DNA of 64,000 nt from Bacteroidales bacterium UBA6428 (GTDB taxonomy: Bacteria > Bacteroidota > Bacteroidia > Bacteroidales > UBA932): NCBI GenBank assembly GCA_002437305.1, contig DJOW01000033.1, positions 1 through 64,000 on the forward strand. Direction: 5' to 3'. Positions within the stretch are counted from its first letter, which is position 1. Each line of letters opens with the position of its first letter. The notes under the pieces were generated by a model that did not search any database, had not been told where the DNA came from, and saw only the letters and a list, made by a program, of their open reading frames with translations. Made by a program: the position numbers and the translations under genes. Positions 34,922-44,600 of the stretch are shown here, in pieces.

Positions 34922-37900
34922 ATGCTAAAACTAAGATTACATCTCCTTTTGTTGGCTTTTTTTCTATCAGGAGCATTATCCTTCGCGCAAAATCATTTTG
35001 AGGTGCGAGGTCGTGTCACTGACAAGCAGAACGAGCCGTTGATCGGGGTCGCCGTGCAGATCAAGGACGAAAAATCTAATGGCACGATGACCGACATTGA
35101 TGGCAACTATGTCTTGCCAAGGGTTCCAGATGGTTCGACCTTGGTGTTTACTTATCTCGGCTTCAAGCCAAAAGAGGTAAAGGTGATGTCGGCTTCCCTT
35201 AATGTTGTCATGGAGTCGGATAATGAGCTGCTTGACGAGGTGGTGGTCATCGGCTATGGCCAGCAGCGGAAGGTCACGCTGACAGGATCTGTCTCCAATG
35301 TAGGGGGCAAGGAACTTCTCAAATCTCCTGCCGCGTCTCTTGGCAACACACTTGCCGGCAAACTTCCGGGCCTCCAGTCGGTTCAGTACACCGGTGTTCC
35401 AGGTGCCGATGACCCGGTCATCCGCATCCGTGGTGTCGGTTCGTTCAACAGCGCCGAGCCTCTTGTGCTTGTCGATGGCGTCGAGCGTGAGTTCAGCCAG
35501 ATTGACCCGAACGAGGTCCAGGACATTTCTATTCTTAAGGATGCGTCGGCGACGGCTGTCTTCGGAGTCCGGGGCGCCAACGGTGTCATCCTCGTGACAA
35601 CCCGCCGCGGCCAGGTCGGCAAGCCGACCGTCACTCTGACGACGTCAGCCGGCCTTCAGCAGATATCCAGGTTTCTTGAGCCGGCGAACTCCTACGAGTA
35701 TGCGACGGCTTACAATCATGCGCAGGAGGTTGAGGGCGTGGCCGAGGACGGATGGAAGTTCTCCAAGGAAGCCATACAGCACTGGAAGGACATGGACATG
35801 CCGACTGTCTATCCAAGCACCAACTGGTTCAAGTACTTGATGAACGACCACGCGTGGCAGCAGCAGTATAATATTAATGTGTCGGGCGGCACAGAAAGGG
35901 CACGCTATTTCGTTTCTGTCGGAGTGCTCGACCAGGATGGTCTTTTCAAGACCTTCGATCAAGGCGACGAGGCGAACTTCAAGTACCACCGTTATAACTT
36001 CCGCGCCAACCTTGATGTGGATTTGTCGCAGAGGAGCACGCTTTCCATCGGCATAGGAGGCCGCATCGGCAGACGCAACTCCATAGGAAATGGTGAATAC
36101 AACGGCCAGTCAGGTGTCTTTGGTGTCGAGGGCCTCCTCAACAACGGTACGCCAATGTCCGGCTACGGCCTTGACAGTGAGGGCCGCCGCATTGTCTCTG
36201 ATCCTGATCTTGTAGGAAGCGTCGGCTCCGATGGCCTTGGTCTTATTTATCAGCATGGTTATACCATCCAACGTCAAAATGTCGTGAATCTGGATCTTCA
36301 GTACAAGCTCAATCTGGATTTCATCACCAAAGGCTTTGATTTCCGCATCAAGGGTTCCTACAACTCTGACTACACGCAGCAGAAAGCGCGAACCACCGGT
36401 GACGGCATCAGCTACAAGGCCACCATCGCCAAAGGTGAATACGAGGCTGACGGCTCTCCAAAGATTGTTTATGTCCGGCAGGGCGACTCCTGGCCTCTGG
36501 GCTATAGTGAGTCCAAATGGGGAGGAAGAAACTGGTATGCGGAGGCGAGCCTCAACTATGCCCGCAGGTTCGGAGAACATAATGTCAGCGCGCTTGTCCT
36601 CTATAATGAATCCAAAAACTACTATCCTGGAGGAATCTATAATTCCATCCCCCGTGGTTATGTGGGTCTGGTTGGCCGCGTCACCTATGACTATCAGACC
36701 AAATACATGGCGGATTTCAACCTGGGCTACAACGGCTCTGAGAATTTCGCCAAGGGCAAACGGTTCGGCTTTTTCCCTTCCGCGTCCCTCGGTTGGATAA
36801 TCTCCTCCGAGAAGTTCTGGGAGCCGCTCCGGAATGTTGTTTCCTATCTGAAACTCCGTGGGTCTGTCGGTATGGTCGGCAATGACCAGGGGATCGGACG
36901 TTTCCTTTATCTGCCGGGTACATGGCAGTTCTACACCAACAACGGCGGCGCATGGTGGACCAACGACCGTACAGGTAACTTCGGTACCAACAACGGTGCG
37001 TTCATGCCCGGAGCCCGCGAATCCACCAACGGCAACCCCGACGTCACATGGGAGACGGCCACAAAGCAGAACTATGGCGCTGACATACATTTCTTTGGAG
37101 ACCGCTTGAGTCTAGGTGTTGATTTCTTCTGGGAGGACCGCAAGAACATCCTTGTCTCCAACGCGACAACCATCGCCGGAATCTCCGCCCTCAAGCCGAA
37201 CTCAATCAATTTCGGGCGTGTCAAGAATCATGGCTATGAGATCACCATGAGCTGGAACGACCAAATAGGCAATGTGAGGTACTCGATAGCCCCTACATTC
37301 GCTTTCGCTCGCAACAAGGTTGTGGAGATGGCCGAGGTGAAGAAGGAGTTCCCGCACATGTACCAGAAAGGACATCCTGTCGGCCAGCCTTTCGGCTATG
37401 ACTTCTTTGAGTTCTATGTCCCTGGGGAAACCGAGCGGCGCTACAAAGAGACCTATGGTGTTGACATGCCGGACCAGCAGATCACACTGCGTCCCGGAGA
37501 CAGCATATTCGTTGACCTGACAGGTGACGGCAAGGTGGACGCCAATGATGTTCACGCCATCGGCTACAGCGACATTCCTGAATATACCGGCAGCGTGAAC
37601 GCGACACTCAACTGGAAAGGCCTGGACTTCTCGATGACCTGGGTGGGCGCGACCAACGTCAACCGCCAGCTCAGCTCATTTTACACTCCGGCCTTCGGTA
37701 CGGGCAACCAGTCAATGCTCAACAAGTGGGTCTATGACAATTCCTGGACAGAGGACAACAAGGAGGATGCCATCCTTCCGCGCATCTCCCTGGAGAAATC
37801 GGCCCGTGAACATAACGGTTCCCTTTCGGACCCGTGGATGGTCGACGCGTCGTACATCCGTCTGAAAAACCTTGAGATTGGTTACACTTTCCGTATTCCA

Positions 37901-38059
37901 GGAGTGCCTGTCAACAGCCTCCGTGTTTACGCCAATGGTTATAATCTGCTTACTTTCACAAGTTTCAAGGCTAATGACCCTGAGGCGCAGGCCGGCTATG
38001 GAAGCACGCGTTATCCAATGACACGTGTCTATAATTTCGGCATCAACATTAATTTCTAA
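34922..38059 (+). CDS. SusC/RagA family TonB-linked outer-membrane protein (first pair)
   Basis: The 1045-residue outer-membrane importer has a signal peptide (MLKLRLHLLLLAFFLSGALSFA). A carboxypeptidase-like N-domain follows (EVRGRVTDKQNEPLIGVAV), then the TonB-box-containing stretch DEVVVIGYGQQ near 105, a plug domain (VRIRGVGSF-like VIRIRGVGSF, SILKDASATAVFGVRGANGVILVTTRRG) and a 22-strand barrel ending NFGININF. It should transport the oligosaccharide captured by the SusD partner encoded 11 bases downstream, energised by TonB-ExbBD. A TACATTTC just before the ATG resembles, but does not fully match, the -7 box. Confidence 0.95.
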   Translation: MLKLRLHLLLLAFFLSGALSFAQNHFEVRGRVTDKQNEPLIGVAVQIKDEKSNGTMTDIDGNYVLPRVPDGSTLVFTYLGFKPKEVKVMSASLNVVMESDNELLDEVVVIGYGQQRKVTLTGSVSNVGGKELLKSPAASLGNTLAGKLPGLQSVQYTGVPGADDPVIRIRGVGSFNSAEPLVLVDGVEREFSQIDPNEVQDISILKDASATAVFGVRGANGVILVTTRRGQVGKPTVTLTTSAGLQQISRFLEPANSYEYATAYNHAQEVEGVAEDGWKFSKEAIQHWKDMDMPTVYPSTNWFKYLMNDHAWQQQYNINVSGGTERARYFVSVGVLDQDGLFKTFDQGDEANFKYHRYNFRANLDVDLSQRSTLSIGIGGRIGRRNSIGNGEYNGQSGVFGVEGLLNNGTPMSGYGLDSEGRRIVSDPDLVGSVGSDGLGLIYQHGYTIQRQNVVNLDLQYKLNLDFITKGFDFRIKGSYNSDYTQQKARTTGDGISYKATIAKGEYEADGSPKIVYVRQGDSWPLGYSESKWGGRNWYAEASLNYARRFGEHNVSALVLYNESKNYYPGGIYNSIPRGYVGLVGRVTYDYQTKYMADFNLGYNGSENFAKGKRFGFFPSASLGWIISSEKFWEPLRNVVSYLKLRGSVGMVGNDQGIGRFLYLPGTWQFYTNNGGAWWTNDRTGNFGTNNGAFMPGARESTNGNPDVTWETATKQNYGADIHFFGDRLSLGVDFFWEDRKNILVSNATTIAGISALKPNSINFGRVKNHGYEITMSWNDQIGNVRYSIAPTFAFARNKVVEMAEVKKEFPHMYQKGHPVGQPFGYDFFEFYVPGETERRYKETYGVDMPDQQITLRPGDSIFVDLTGDGKVDANDVHAIGYSDIPEYTGSVNATLNWKGLDFSMTWVGATNVNRQLSSFYTPAFGTGNQSMLNKWVYDNSWTEDNKEDAILPRISLEKSAREHNGSLSDPWMVDASYIRLKNLEIGYTFRIPGVPVNSLRVYANGYNLLTFTSFKANDPEAQAGYGSTRYPMTRVYNFGININF

Positions 38060-38070
38060 CATTCAAGGCA

Positions 38071-40041
38071 ATGAATATTATAGATAAACTCAGAATAAAG
38101 ACTGCCGCCATCCTATGTGTGGCCGGTACCGTGATAGGGATGGGGGCGATGAGCTCATGTGTCGATCAGATCAGTGTCGGGAATGGCTTTCTTGACAAGC
38201 AGCCAGGTGTCGATGTGACAGTGGACACCATCTTTGTCAAAGGGGAGAATGCCAAGCGTTTCCTCTGGCACATGTATGGTGCCATGCACAACCCTTTCAC
38301 TTACACTGGCGCTGTGTGGTATTCCCATCCGGATGCGCTCACCGACATTTGCCAGTCGTACTGCGGATGGCACAACCTCGGAAAGTACTATGGCGGTGAC
38401 CTGACGGAAACCGACCAGGACAGCGGAGGCTTCGCCAAGTTCCCTTTCATCGCCAATGGTGACGGAAATGGCCGCGCGGGCATCTGGCGCACCATCCGTG
38501 AGGGTTGGATATTCATTGAGAACATCGATCGTGTTCCTGATTTGAGCGACTCCGAGAAGAGCCAGCTCCGTGGCGAGGTGTATGTGATCATGGCGTCACG
38601 CTACCTTGACGCTTTCCGTAATTTCGGAGGTCTTCCGAAGGTTGACCACTCATTTCGGGCCGCTGATGTCGTGGATGGCAAGCGCATGAGCGTCATCGAG
38701 ACAGCCGAGTTCATTGATGGGCTTATCCAGTCTGCCATTGATGAGCCGGGCCTTCCTTTCTATGTGCAGGATCAGGCCACCAACTCCGGACGTCTCACCA
38801 AAGGTTCGGCTTATGGTCTGCGTGTAAGACTGTGGAACTTTGTGGCTTCGCCGCTGTTCAACAATGAAAGGCCTTATCTTGAGTTCACCCGCAACGAGGA
38901 AAATCAGGACATCAGCCAGGTGTGGACCGGCGGCTACAAGCCGGAGCTTTGGCAGAAAGCGCTGAATGCCTGTGAGGATTTCTTCAAGGCCAATGGCGCC
39001 AACGGAAACTATTTCGCCCTCGTGCAGCCTGCCGGTACCAGTGAGCAGGACTATTGCAACGCTTTCCGCGCGGCCTATTGGTTCCGTGGCAACACTGAGA
39101 AGGTGATCGAGGTCCATGCCGGCCTTGGCACGAACGCTTGGAACGGTGACTGGAATGTGGAGGGTATGGATGAGTTCGGGATGTCGTTGTTCACTCTTGA
39201 ATATATGGAGATGTTTGGCATGGCTGATGGCCGTAACTTTCCTTACGACAATGTGTTCAACACTGACAATCCTGACAATGTGGACATCTTCGCCGGCCGC
39301 GACCCGCGTCTCTACGAGACAATGGTGGTGAACCGCAACAATCTTGTCGAGCAGTATCAAGGGCTCTCCAGCACCGAGATGTGGCAAGGCGGCAATGTGG
39401 ATCAGACCTTCAATCCTGCCGTAACTGACAATCCGTGGTCAACCCGTATGAAATTGTTCAAATATCTCCGTGACAACGGCTACGCGGCATACTATCCGAC
39501 CAACTTCGCTTATCTGCGTATGGCTGACATCCACCTTTGCTATGCTGAGGCTCTCGCGCAGACAGGTGACCTGCAGAAGGCCTGCGATGAGATGAACAAA
39601 GTGCGTGCGCGCGTAGGTCTCGGGAAGGTGGAGGTCATGAATCCGGAGCTCAACCTGACCACGAACAAGGACAACTTCATAGAGCAGCTCCTTAAGGAAC
39701 GCGCCTGCGAGTTCGGTTATGAGGACTCCCGCTGGTATGACCTCGTCCGCTACAAGAGATCCGACATATTCAAGAAGCAGGTGCACCAACTGCGTGTATG
39801 GCGCAAGGATGCCGAAGGCAAGAAGATGGATCCGGCTGATTACGGTGGCGACACGAGCCTTGAGCCCGGCGAGCCGTGGCCGGACTGCATCTATGAGAAG
39901 ATACCTTGCACCAACAATATCCGCGTCTGGTGGGACACTGACAACCAGAAGAGCAAGTGGAGCGACAAATGGTACCTCACGCCTATTTCACGAGATGAGA
40001 TCAACAAGGGCTACGGTCTTAACCAGAATCCTGGTTGGTGA
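38071..40041 (+). CDS. SusD/RagB family nutrient-binding lipoprotein (first pair)
   Basis: The 656-residue surface lipoprotein forms the lid over the SusC barrel. It has an N-terminal signal with a lipobox-like Cys (MGAMSSCVD near 27-31), SusD-type helical TPR segments (RGEVYVIMASRYLDAFRNFGGLPKVDHSFRA), the RLADIHLCYAEAL-type motif (LRMADIHLCYAEALAQTG near 480), and the C-terminal family blocks KVRARVGL, LLKERACEFGYEDSRWYDLVRYKR and an ending LNQNPGW. It is longer than the commonest SusD proteins (500-600 residues), with an extended C-terminal third. Confidence 0.94.
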   Translation: MNIIDKLRIKTAAILCVAGTVIGMGAMSSCVDQISVGNGFLDKQPGVDVTVDTIFVKGENAKRFLWHMYGAMHNPFTYTGAVWYSHPDALTDICQSYCGWHNLGKYYGGDLTETDQDSGGFAKFPFIANGDGNGRAGIWRTIREGWIFIENIDRVPDLSDSEKSQLRGEVYVIMASRYLDAFRNFGGLPKVDHSFRAADVVDGKRMSVIETAEFIDGLIQSAIDEPGLPFYVQDQATNSGRLTKGSAYGLRVRLWNFVASPLFNNERPYLEFTRNEENQDISQVWTGGYKPELWQKALNACEDFFKANGANGNYFALVQPAGTSEQDYCNAFRAAYWFRGNTEKVIEVHAGLGTNAWNGDWNVEGMDEFGMSLFTLEYMEMFGMADGRNFPYDNVFNTDNPDNVDIFAGRDPRLYETMVVNRNNLVEQYQGLSSTEMWQGGNVDQTFNPAVTDNPWSTRMKLFKYLRDNGYAAYYPTNFAYLRMADIHLCYAEALAQTGDLQKACDEMNKVRARVGLGKVEVMNPELNLTTNKDNFIEQLLKERACEFGYEDSRWYDLVRYKRSDIFKKQVHQLRVWRKDAEGKKMDPADYGGDTSLEPGEPWPDCIYEKIPCTNNIRVWWDTDNQKSKWSDKWYLTPISRDEINKGYGLNQNPGW

Positions 40042-40074
40042 TCCGATGTTAAATATCAATAAGATTATCAAGAT

Positions 40075-42852
40075 ATGAATATATACAGAATGTTGACGCT
40101 TGCGGCCGTTGTTGCATCAATCACGGTGAACGCGCAGGTTAAACTCAACGATAAGAGCGCGGATGCCTACGATCTGGGCTACGGTGTCGGGACAAGCGAG
40201 TTCTTCAGCACCGCTTCCGCGACCACAATCTCAGGAGAAGAGTTGCGGCAGACTTCGGCCACCAACCTTGCACAGGCTCTTTATGGGCGTCTGCCGGGAC
40301 TCACGGCTTTGTCGAAAGGCGGCTTCTCAGGTGACGAGAATAAGGGAGCCACGTTCAATATCCGTGGCTATCACACACTTAATGACAAAGGCATTCTGAT
40401 CCTTGTCGATGGCTATGAGCGTCCGATCGATCGCCTCGGCGTGGAGGAAGTGGAGAGTGTCACCGTCCTCAAGGATGCCGCCGCCACCGCGCTTCTTGGC
40501 TATGAAGGAATCAATGGCGCCATACTGGTGAAGACAAAGCGTGGTGTTGTGGGTAAGACGCATGTCAAGGTGAACTACAGCCACAAGTTCCAGTTCAACC
40601 CTGAGTTTGCAGACATGGTGGACGGCTATGTCTATGCCAAATCCCTTAACCATGCCCGCCTTGGTGATGGACTTTCATCCGCATACACCGAGCAGGAGCT
40701 TGATCTTTTCAAGGACGGCTCTGACCCGTTCTTCTATCCGAATGTGGACTGGCGTGACCTGGTTTTCAAAAACAGCGCGGACGAAGACCATGCGTACGTG
40801 TCGGTGTACGGAGGCACGGACAAGGTAAAGTACTACACCAACATCGACTATACGGATGCCAGAGGTGCCTTCAAGGACACCAAGCAGCCGGATTACAATT
40901 CGCAGCTGCGTCAGTCGAAGGCCAACATACGTACCAACCTTGATTTCAACCTTACCAACACCACTTTGATGTCAGTGAACCTGTTTGGCATGTTCCAGGA
41001 GACCAAGCGCCCGTCCGACATAGGAGCTGATGATGCCACGGCCGTGGTCTACAATATTCCGGCAAGCGCTTTCCCTTTCAGGACCTCAACCGGGATCTGG
41101 GGAGGCAATGAGGCCTACGGTGACGCCAATCCTGTCGCCAAGATTCAGGAATCTGGGTTCTATAAAACCCATCAGCGCCAGCTGTGGGTGGACGCCAGAC
41201 TGTCGCAGAAACTTGATTTCCTGGCGGAAGGATTAAGTATGTTTGTCAGCGCCGGCTATGCCAATTCCGCGATCTATGCTGAAAATTCCCATAAGGCGCA
41301 TCAATATGGCTACGAGCGTTACAACGGCACTGTCGGCGACAAGGAGAATGTGTCCCTGAATATATTCGGCAGCAAGGAGACTGACCTCACTTTCAGTAAT
41401 TGGAACGCCGGTCAATGGTGGAGGGCCAAGGCCGGTATAGGACTCAACTATTCGCATTCGTTCTTCGGTGACGACCACTTCAACGCCGGCATTGTCTACG
41501 ACAACAGTGGCGTGAGCTCCGATGGCCGTGGAAACACCTTCTATCGTCAGAACATCATGGGAGCGTTCCACTATGATTTCAAGAACCGTTATGTCGCTGA
41601 CCTCGTGCTCGCGGGCAACGGCTCCAGCCGTACCTATCCTTCCAAATGGGCGTTTTCTCCGGTGCTGTCGCTCGGGTGGATTTTCGCGGACGACGGCAAG
41701 GGCTTTTTCAATTATGGCAAGTTGCGCGGTTCAGCCGGAATCCGGCACACCGACTACATGCCTACCTATGGAATGTGGCTGCCTACATGGGATGTGTCTC
41801 ACGGTTATGTGATCATCGGCAATAACTATGGAGCCACGTGGGGCGCGTCTCTCGGCTCTTTCCCGACGACCGATTTCACGCAGGAGACATCCACAAGCTT
41901 CAACTTTGGAACCGACCTTCGTCTGGCCGGATCCCTTGACATCTCGGTTGACGCCTTCTACCAGCTTCGCAGCCACATCATGCTGTCCGCAAGCTATGAG
42001 AACTCGTCTGTCGTCGGCATACAGTCGTCCTACAATGATGTCGGAGAGGTCGAAAGCTATGGCTTTGAGGTAGGGGCCAAGTATGTGAGGGAAATCGCTT
42101 CCGGCCTCAATCTCAACCTGGGCGCCAACCTGTCGTGGGCACGCAATGAGGTGGTCAAGTACATCGGAACCCCGACATACCCTCTGAGCGACCCTGTGGG
42201 TCGCCGTGTGAACGAGGCATGGGGACTCAGATCCGCTGGATTTTTCAAGGATCAGGCTGACATCAATTCCAGCAACCGCCAGGAATATTCCACCGTAAGT
42301 GCCGGAGACATCAAATACCAGGATCTTAACGGAGACAATGTCATCAATCAGTTTGATGTGACAAGCCTCAATGGCGCTACAGACATCCCTGAGCTCAACT
42401 ACGGCTTCAATGTCGGCATCGAGTACAAAGGCTTCGGCCTGAACGCATGGTTCCAGGGCACCGGCGACTACATGAAGTATCTTCCGTCAGCGATATGGGG
42501 AGGCATGGCGAACAACGGCAACCTCTCGGTGGACTACTACAACAACTGCTGGGATGTTGCAGGCGACAACGCTCTCTATCCTCGCCTGACGACTCAGAAC
42601 AACAGCAACAACAGCCAGGCGAGCGATGTCTGGTACAAGCCAGTCCACTTCTTGAAGATGCGTAACGCCGAGGTTTACTATAAGATTCCTGCGAGGGTGC
42701 TGTCGAAGGTTTCCGTAGCCGCCGCCAAGATATTCATTCAGGGCGAGAACCTTCTGTCCTTTGATAATGTCGAGGCCATGGACGCCGAGGTCCTTTCTAC
42801 CGCGTACCCGATGTTCAAGGGCGTCAATGCCGGTATCACGTTAACTTTCTAA
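40075..42852 (+). CDS. SusC/RagA family TonB-linked outer-membrane protein (second pair), short N terminus
   Basis: The 925-residue importer has a signal peptide (MNIYRMLTLAAVVASITVNA). It goes after a short linker straight into the plug domain (SGEELRQTSATNLAQALYGRLPGL, ILILVDGYERPIDRL, VTVLKDAAATALLGYEGINGAILVKTKRG). The carboxypeptidase-like domain and a recognisable TonB box of the GYG type are missing, except for a possible DLGYGVGTSEFF. The barrel ends in GVNAGITLTF. Its partner SusD gene follows 18 bases later. The short N terminus may mean different energy coupling or reliance on the first SusC. Confidence 0.93.
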   Translation: MNIYRMLTLAAVVASITVNAQVKLNDKSADAYDLGYGVGTSEFFSTASATTISGEELRQTSATNLAQALYGRLPGLTALSKGGFSGDENKGATFNIRGYHTLNDKGILILVDGYERPIDRLGVEEVESVTVLKDAAATALLGYEGINGAILVKTKRGVVGKTHVKVNYSHKFQFNPEFADMVDGYVYAKSLNHARLGDGLSSAYTEQELDLFKDGSDPFFYPNVDWRDLVFKNSADEDHAYVSVYGGTDKVKYYTNIDYTDARGAFKDTKQPDYNSQLRQSKANIRTNLDFNLTNTTLMSVNLFGMFQETKRPSDIGADDATAVVYNIPASAFPFRTSTGIWGGNEAYGDANPVAKIQESGFYKTHQRQLWVDARLSQKLDFLAEGLSMFVSAGYANSAIYAENSHKAHQYGYERYNGTVGDKENVSLNIFGSKETDLTFSNWNAGQWWRAKAGIGLNYSHSFFGDDHFNAGIVYDNSGVSSDGRGNTFYRQNIMGAFHYDFKNRYVADLVLAGNGSSRTYPSKWAFSPVLSLGWIFADDGKGFFNYGKLRGSAGIRHTDYMPTYGMWLPTWDVSHGYVIIGNNYGATWGASLGSFPTTDFTQETSTSFNFGTDLRLAGSLDISVDAFYQLRSHIMLSASYENSSVVGIQSSYNDVGEVESYGFEVGAKYVREIASGLNLNLGANLSWARNEVVKYIGTPTYPLSDPVGRRVNEAWGLRSAGFFKDQADINSSNRQEYSTVSAGDIKYQDLNGDNVINQFDVTSLNGATDIPELNYGFNVGIEYKGFGLNAWFQGTGDYMKYLPSAIWGGMANNGNLSVDYYNNCWDVAGDNALYPRLTTQNNSNNSQASDVWYKPVHFLKMRNAEVYYKIPARVLSKVSVAAAKIFIQGENLLSFDNVEAMDAEVLSTAYPMFKGVNAGITLTF

Positions 42853-42870
42853 TCAAAAACAGATACAGTT

Positions 42871-44565
42871 ATGTACAAGATAAAATATGTTCTTTTAGGT
42901 ATGGCAGCGGCGGCCTTCGCTGGTTGCGCCGACCTGAATTACAATGAGGCGTCGAGCCGGGATGAGGGTTGGACCTACAACAGTCCCATCAATGGCGTAA
43001 AGGCCCTTGTCTATGATGTCTATGCGCAGATGCCTAGTGAGTTCAAGGACAATTCCTACGGAAACGGGGCTCTGATCGCCAGCGCCACGGACGAGTCTGA
43101 GTTCGCTCTCTCGTTTTCGCCCATCAACAATTATTTCAACGGAGGCTGGACACCTTCCAATCCTTTCTCGACCACATGGGACAGATCCTACCGTGCCATC
43201 ACCCAGGTGCACATGTATCTGGAGAGGATCCAAAAGATAGACTTGTCTGATTATGAATATGATCCTGACTATCAGACAATGGTGCAGCAGTTTGAGATAT
43301 TCCCTTACGAGTTGCGTTTCCTCCGCGCCTATTTCTATTTCGAGTTGGTACGCGCCTACGGTGACGTGCCGCTGGTGACCACAACCCTTACCAATGAGCA
43401 GGCCAACAGCGTGGTGCGCACCCCCGCCAAGGAGGTTTTTAAATTCATCATAGACGAGCTTGACGCCGTGGCGGAATACCTGCCTGTGTCGTACAATGAC
43501 GTTCCCGGCCAGGAAATAGGCCGCGCCACCCGTGGCGCCGCCCTTGCGCTGAAGGCACGCGCGCTTCTTTATCAGGCCTCGCCGTTGTTCAACACGGACA
43601 ATGACAAAGAGTTGTGGAAGAGAGCCGCGGCTGCCGGCAAGGTCATCATTGACAACGCCCGGCGTTGGGGTTACAAGCTCAGTGAATATGCCGGACTGTG
43701 GGGACATGACACATTCACCAACCCGGAATTCATATTCGTTCTTGGTACCCAGGCAAGCAACTCCTTCGAGCAGTCCAATTATCCGGTGGGAGTGGAGAAC
43801 GGCAATTCCGGAAACTGCCCTACCCAGGCGCTGGTGGACGCTTACGAGTATCAGGCTGACGGCAAGACATTCAAGGAGAGACATCCAGGAAATGTCAATG
43901 TGACGGCTGAGAAGCCTTACGATGGTCTGGATCCGCGTTTTGGGCTCACTGTGGTCAAGAACGGAGATCTGTGGCCGGCCAACGCGGCTCAGCAGATCGC
44001 TGTCGAGACGTATCAGGGTGGTTTCAACGGCGCTCCCAAGTACGGTGCCACTCCGACAGGCTACTACCTGAGGAAGTTTGTGGACGGCAACTGCGTCACG
44101 ACGGCCAACAACCAGACCACGACAAGGCACAACTGGATTGTGATGCGTCTCGCGGAGGTGTACCTCAACTATGCGGAAGCCATGTACAACTACTATGGTG
44201 ATGCTGACGCGAAGGGTGATCTTGGCATGTCAGCCAACGAGGCCGTCAATGTGCTTCGCAACCGTCCTGACATCATGATGCCTGAGTTCAAGGGAAATGA
44301 AGGCTTTGAAGAGCGCTACATGCGCGAGCGTATGGTGGAGCTTGCTTTCGAAGGCCAGCGCTTCTGGGATGTGCGCCGCTGGAAGAAGGGCGCGGAGTTC
44401 TTCATGAATATAGAAGAGGCGGATTTCAAACTGGACGGGAATGGTGATCTGATCCTCAACCGTGTCACCAAGGCCCGGCAGTGGAACGAGAAGTACAACC
44501 TTTACCCGATCCCTCAGTCAGAGATTCAGAAGAACGGCAATCTTACGCAGAACCCTAATTGGTAA
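42871..44565 (+). CDS. SusD/RagB family nutrient-binding lipoprotein (second pair)
   Basis: The 564-residue lipoprotein has a lipobox near residue 18 (AAAFAGCADLN). SusD blocks are ELRFLRAYFYFELVRAYGDVPLVT near 145-170, a TRGAALALKARALLYQASPLF block near 218, VMRLAEVYLNYAEAMYN near 425, and the C-terminal MRERMVELAFEGQRFWDVRRWKKG, YPIPQSEIQKNGNLTQNPNW. It is of typical length. It should capture glycan on the cell surface for the second SusC. Confidence 0.95.
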   Translation: MYKIKYVLLGMAAAAFAGCADLNYNEASSRDEGWTYNSPINGVKALVYDVYAQMPSEFKDNSYGNGALIASATDESEFALSFSPINNYFNGGWTPSNPFSTTWDRSYRAITQVHMYLERIQKIDLSDYEYDPDYQTMVQQFEIFPYELRFLRAYFYFELVRAYGDVPLVTTTLTNEQANSVVRTPAKEVFKFIIDELDAVAEYLPVSYNDVPGQEIGRATRGAALALKARALLYQASPLFNTDNDKELWKRAAAAGKVIIDNARRWGYKLSEYAGLWGHDTFTNPEFIFVLGTQASNSFEQSNYPVGVENGNSGNCPTQALVDAYEYQADGKTFKERHPGNVNVTAEKPYDGLDPRFGLTVVKNGDLWPANAAQQIAVETYQGGFNGAPKYGATPTGYYLRKFVDGNCVTTANNQTTTRHNWIVMRLAEVYLNYAEAMYNYYGDADAKGDLGMSANEAVNVLRNRPDIMMPEFKGNEGFEERYMRERMVELAFEGQRFWDVRRWKKGAEFFMNIEEADFKLDGNGDLILNRVTKARQWNEKYNLYPIPQSEIQKNGNLTQNPNW

Positions 44566-44600
44566 AACAGGTTTAACTAGATTTCAAACGAGCAGGATTT

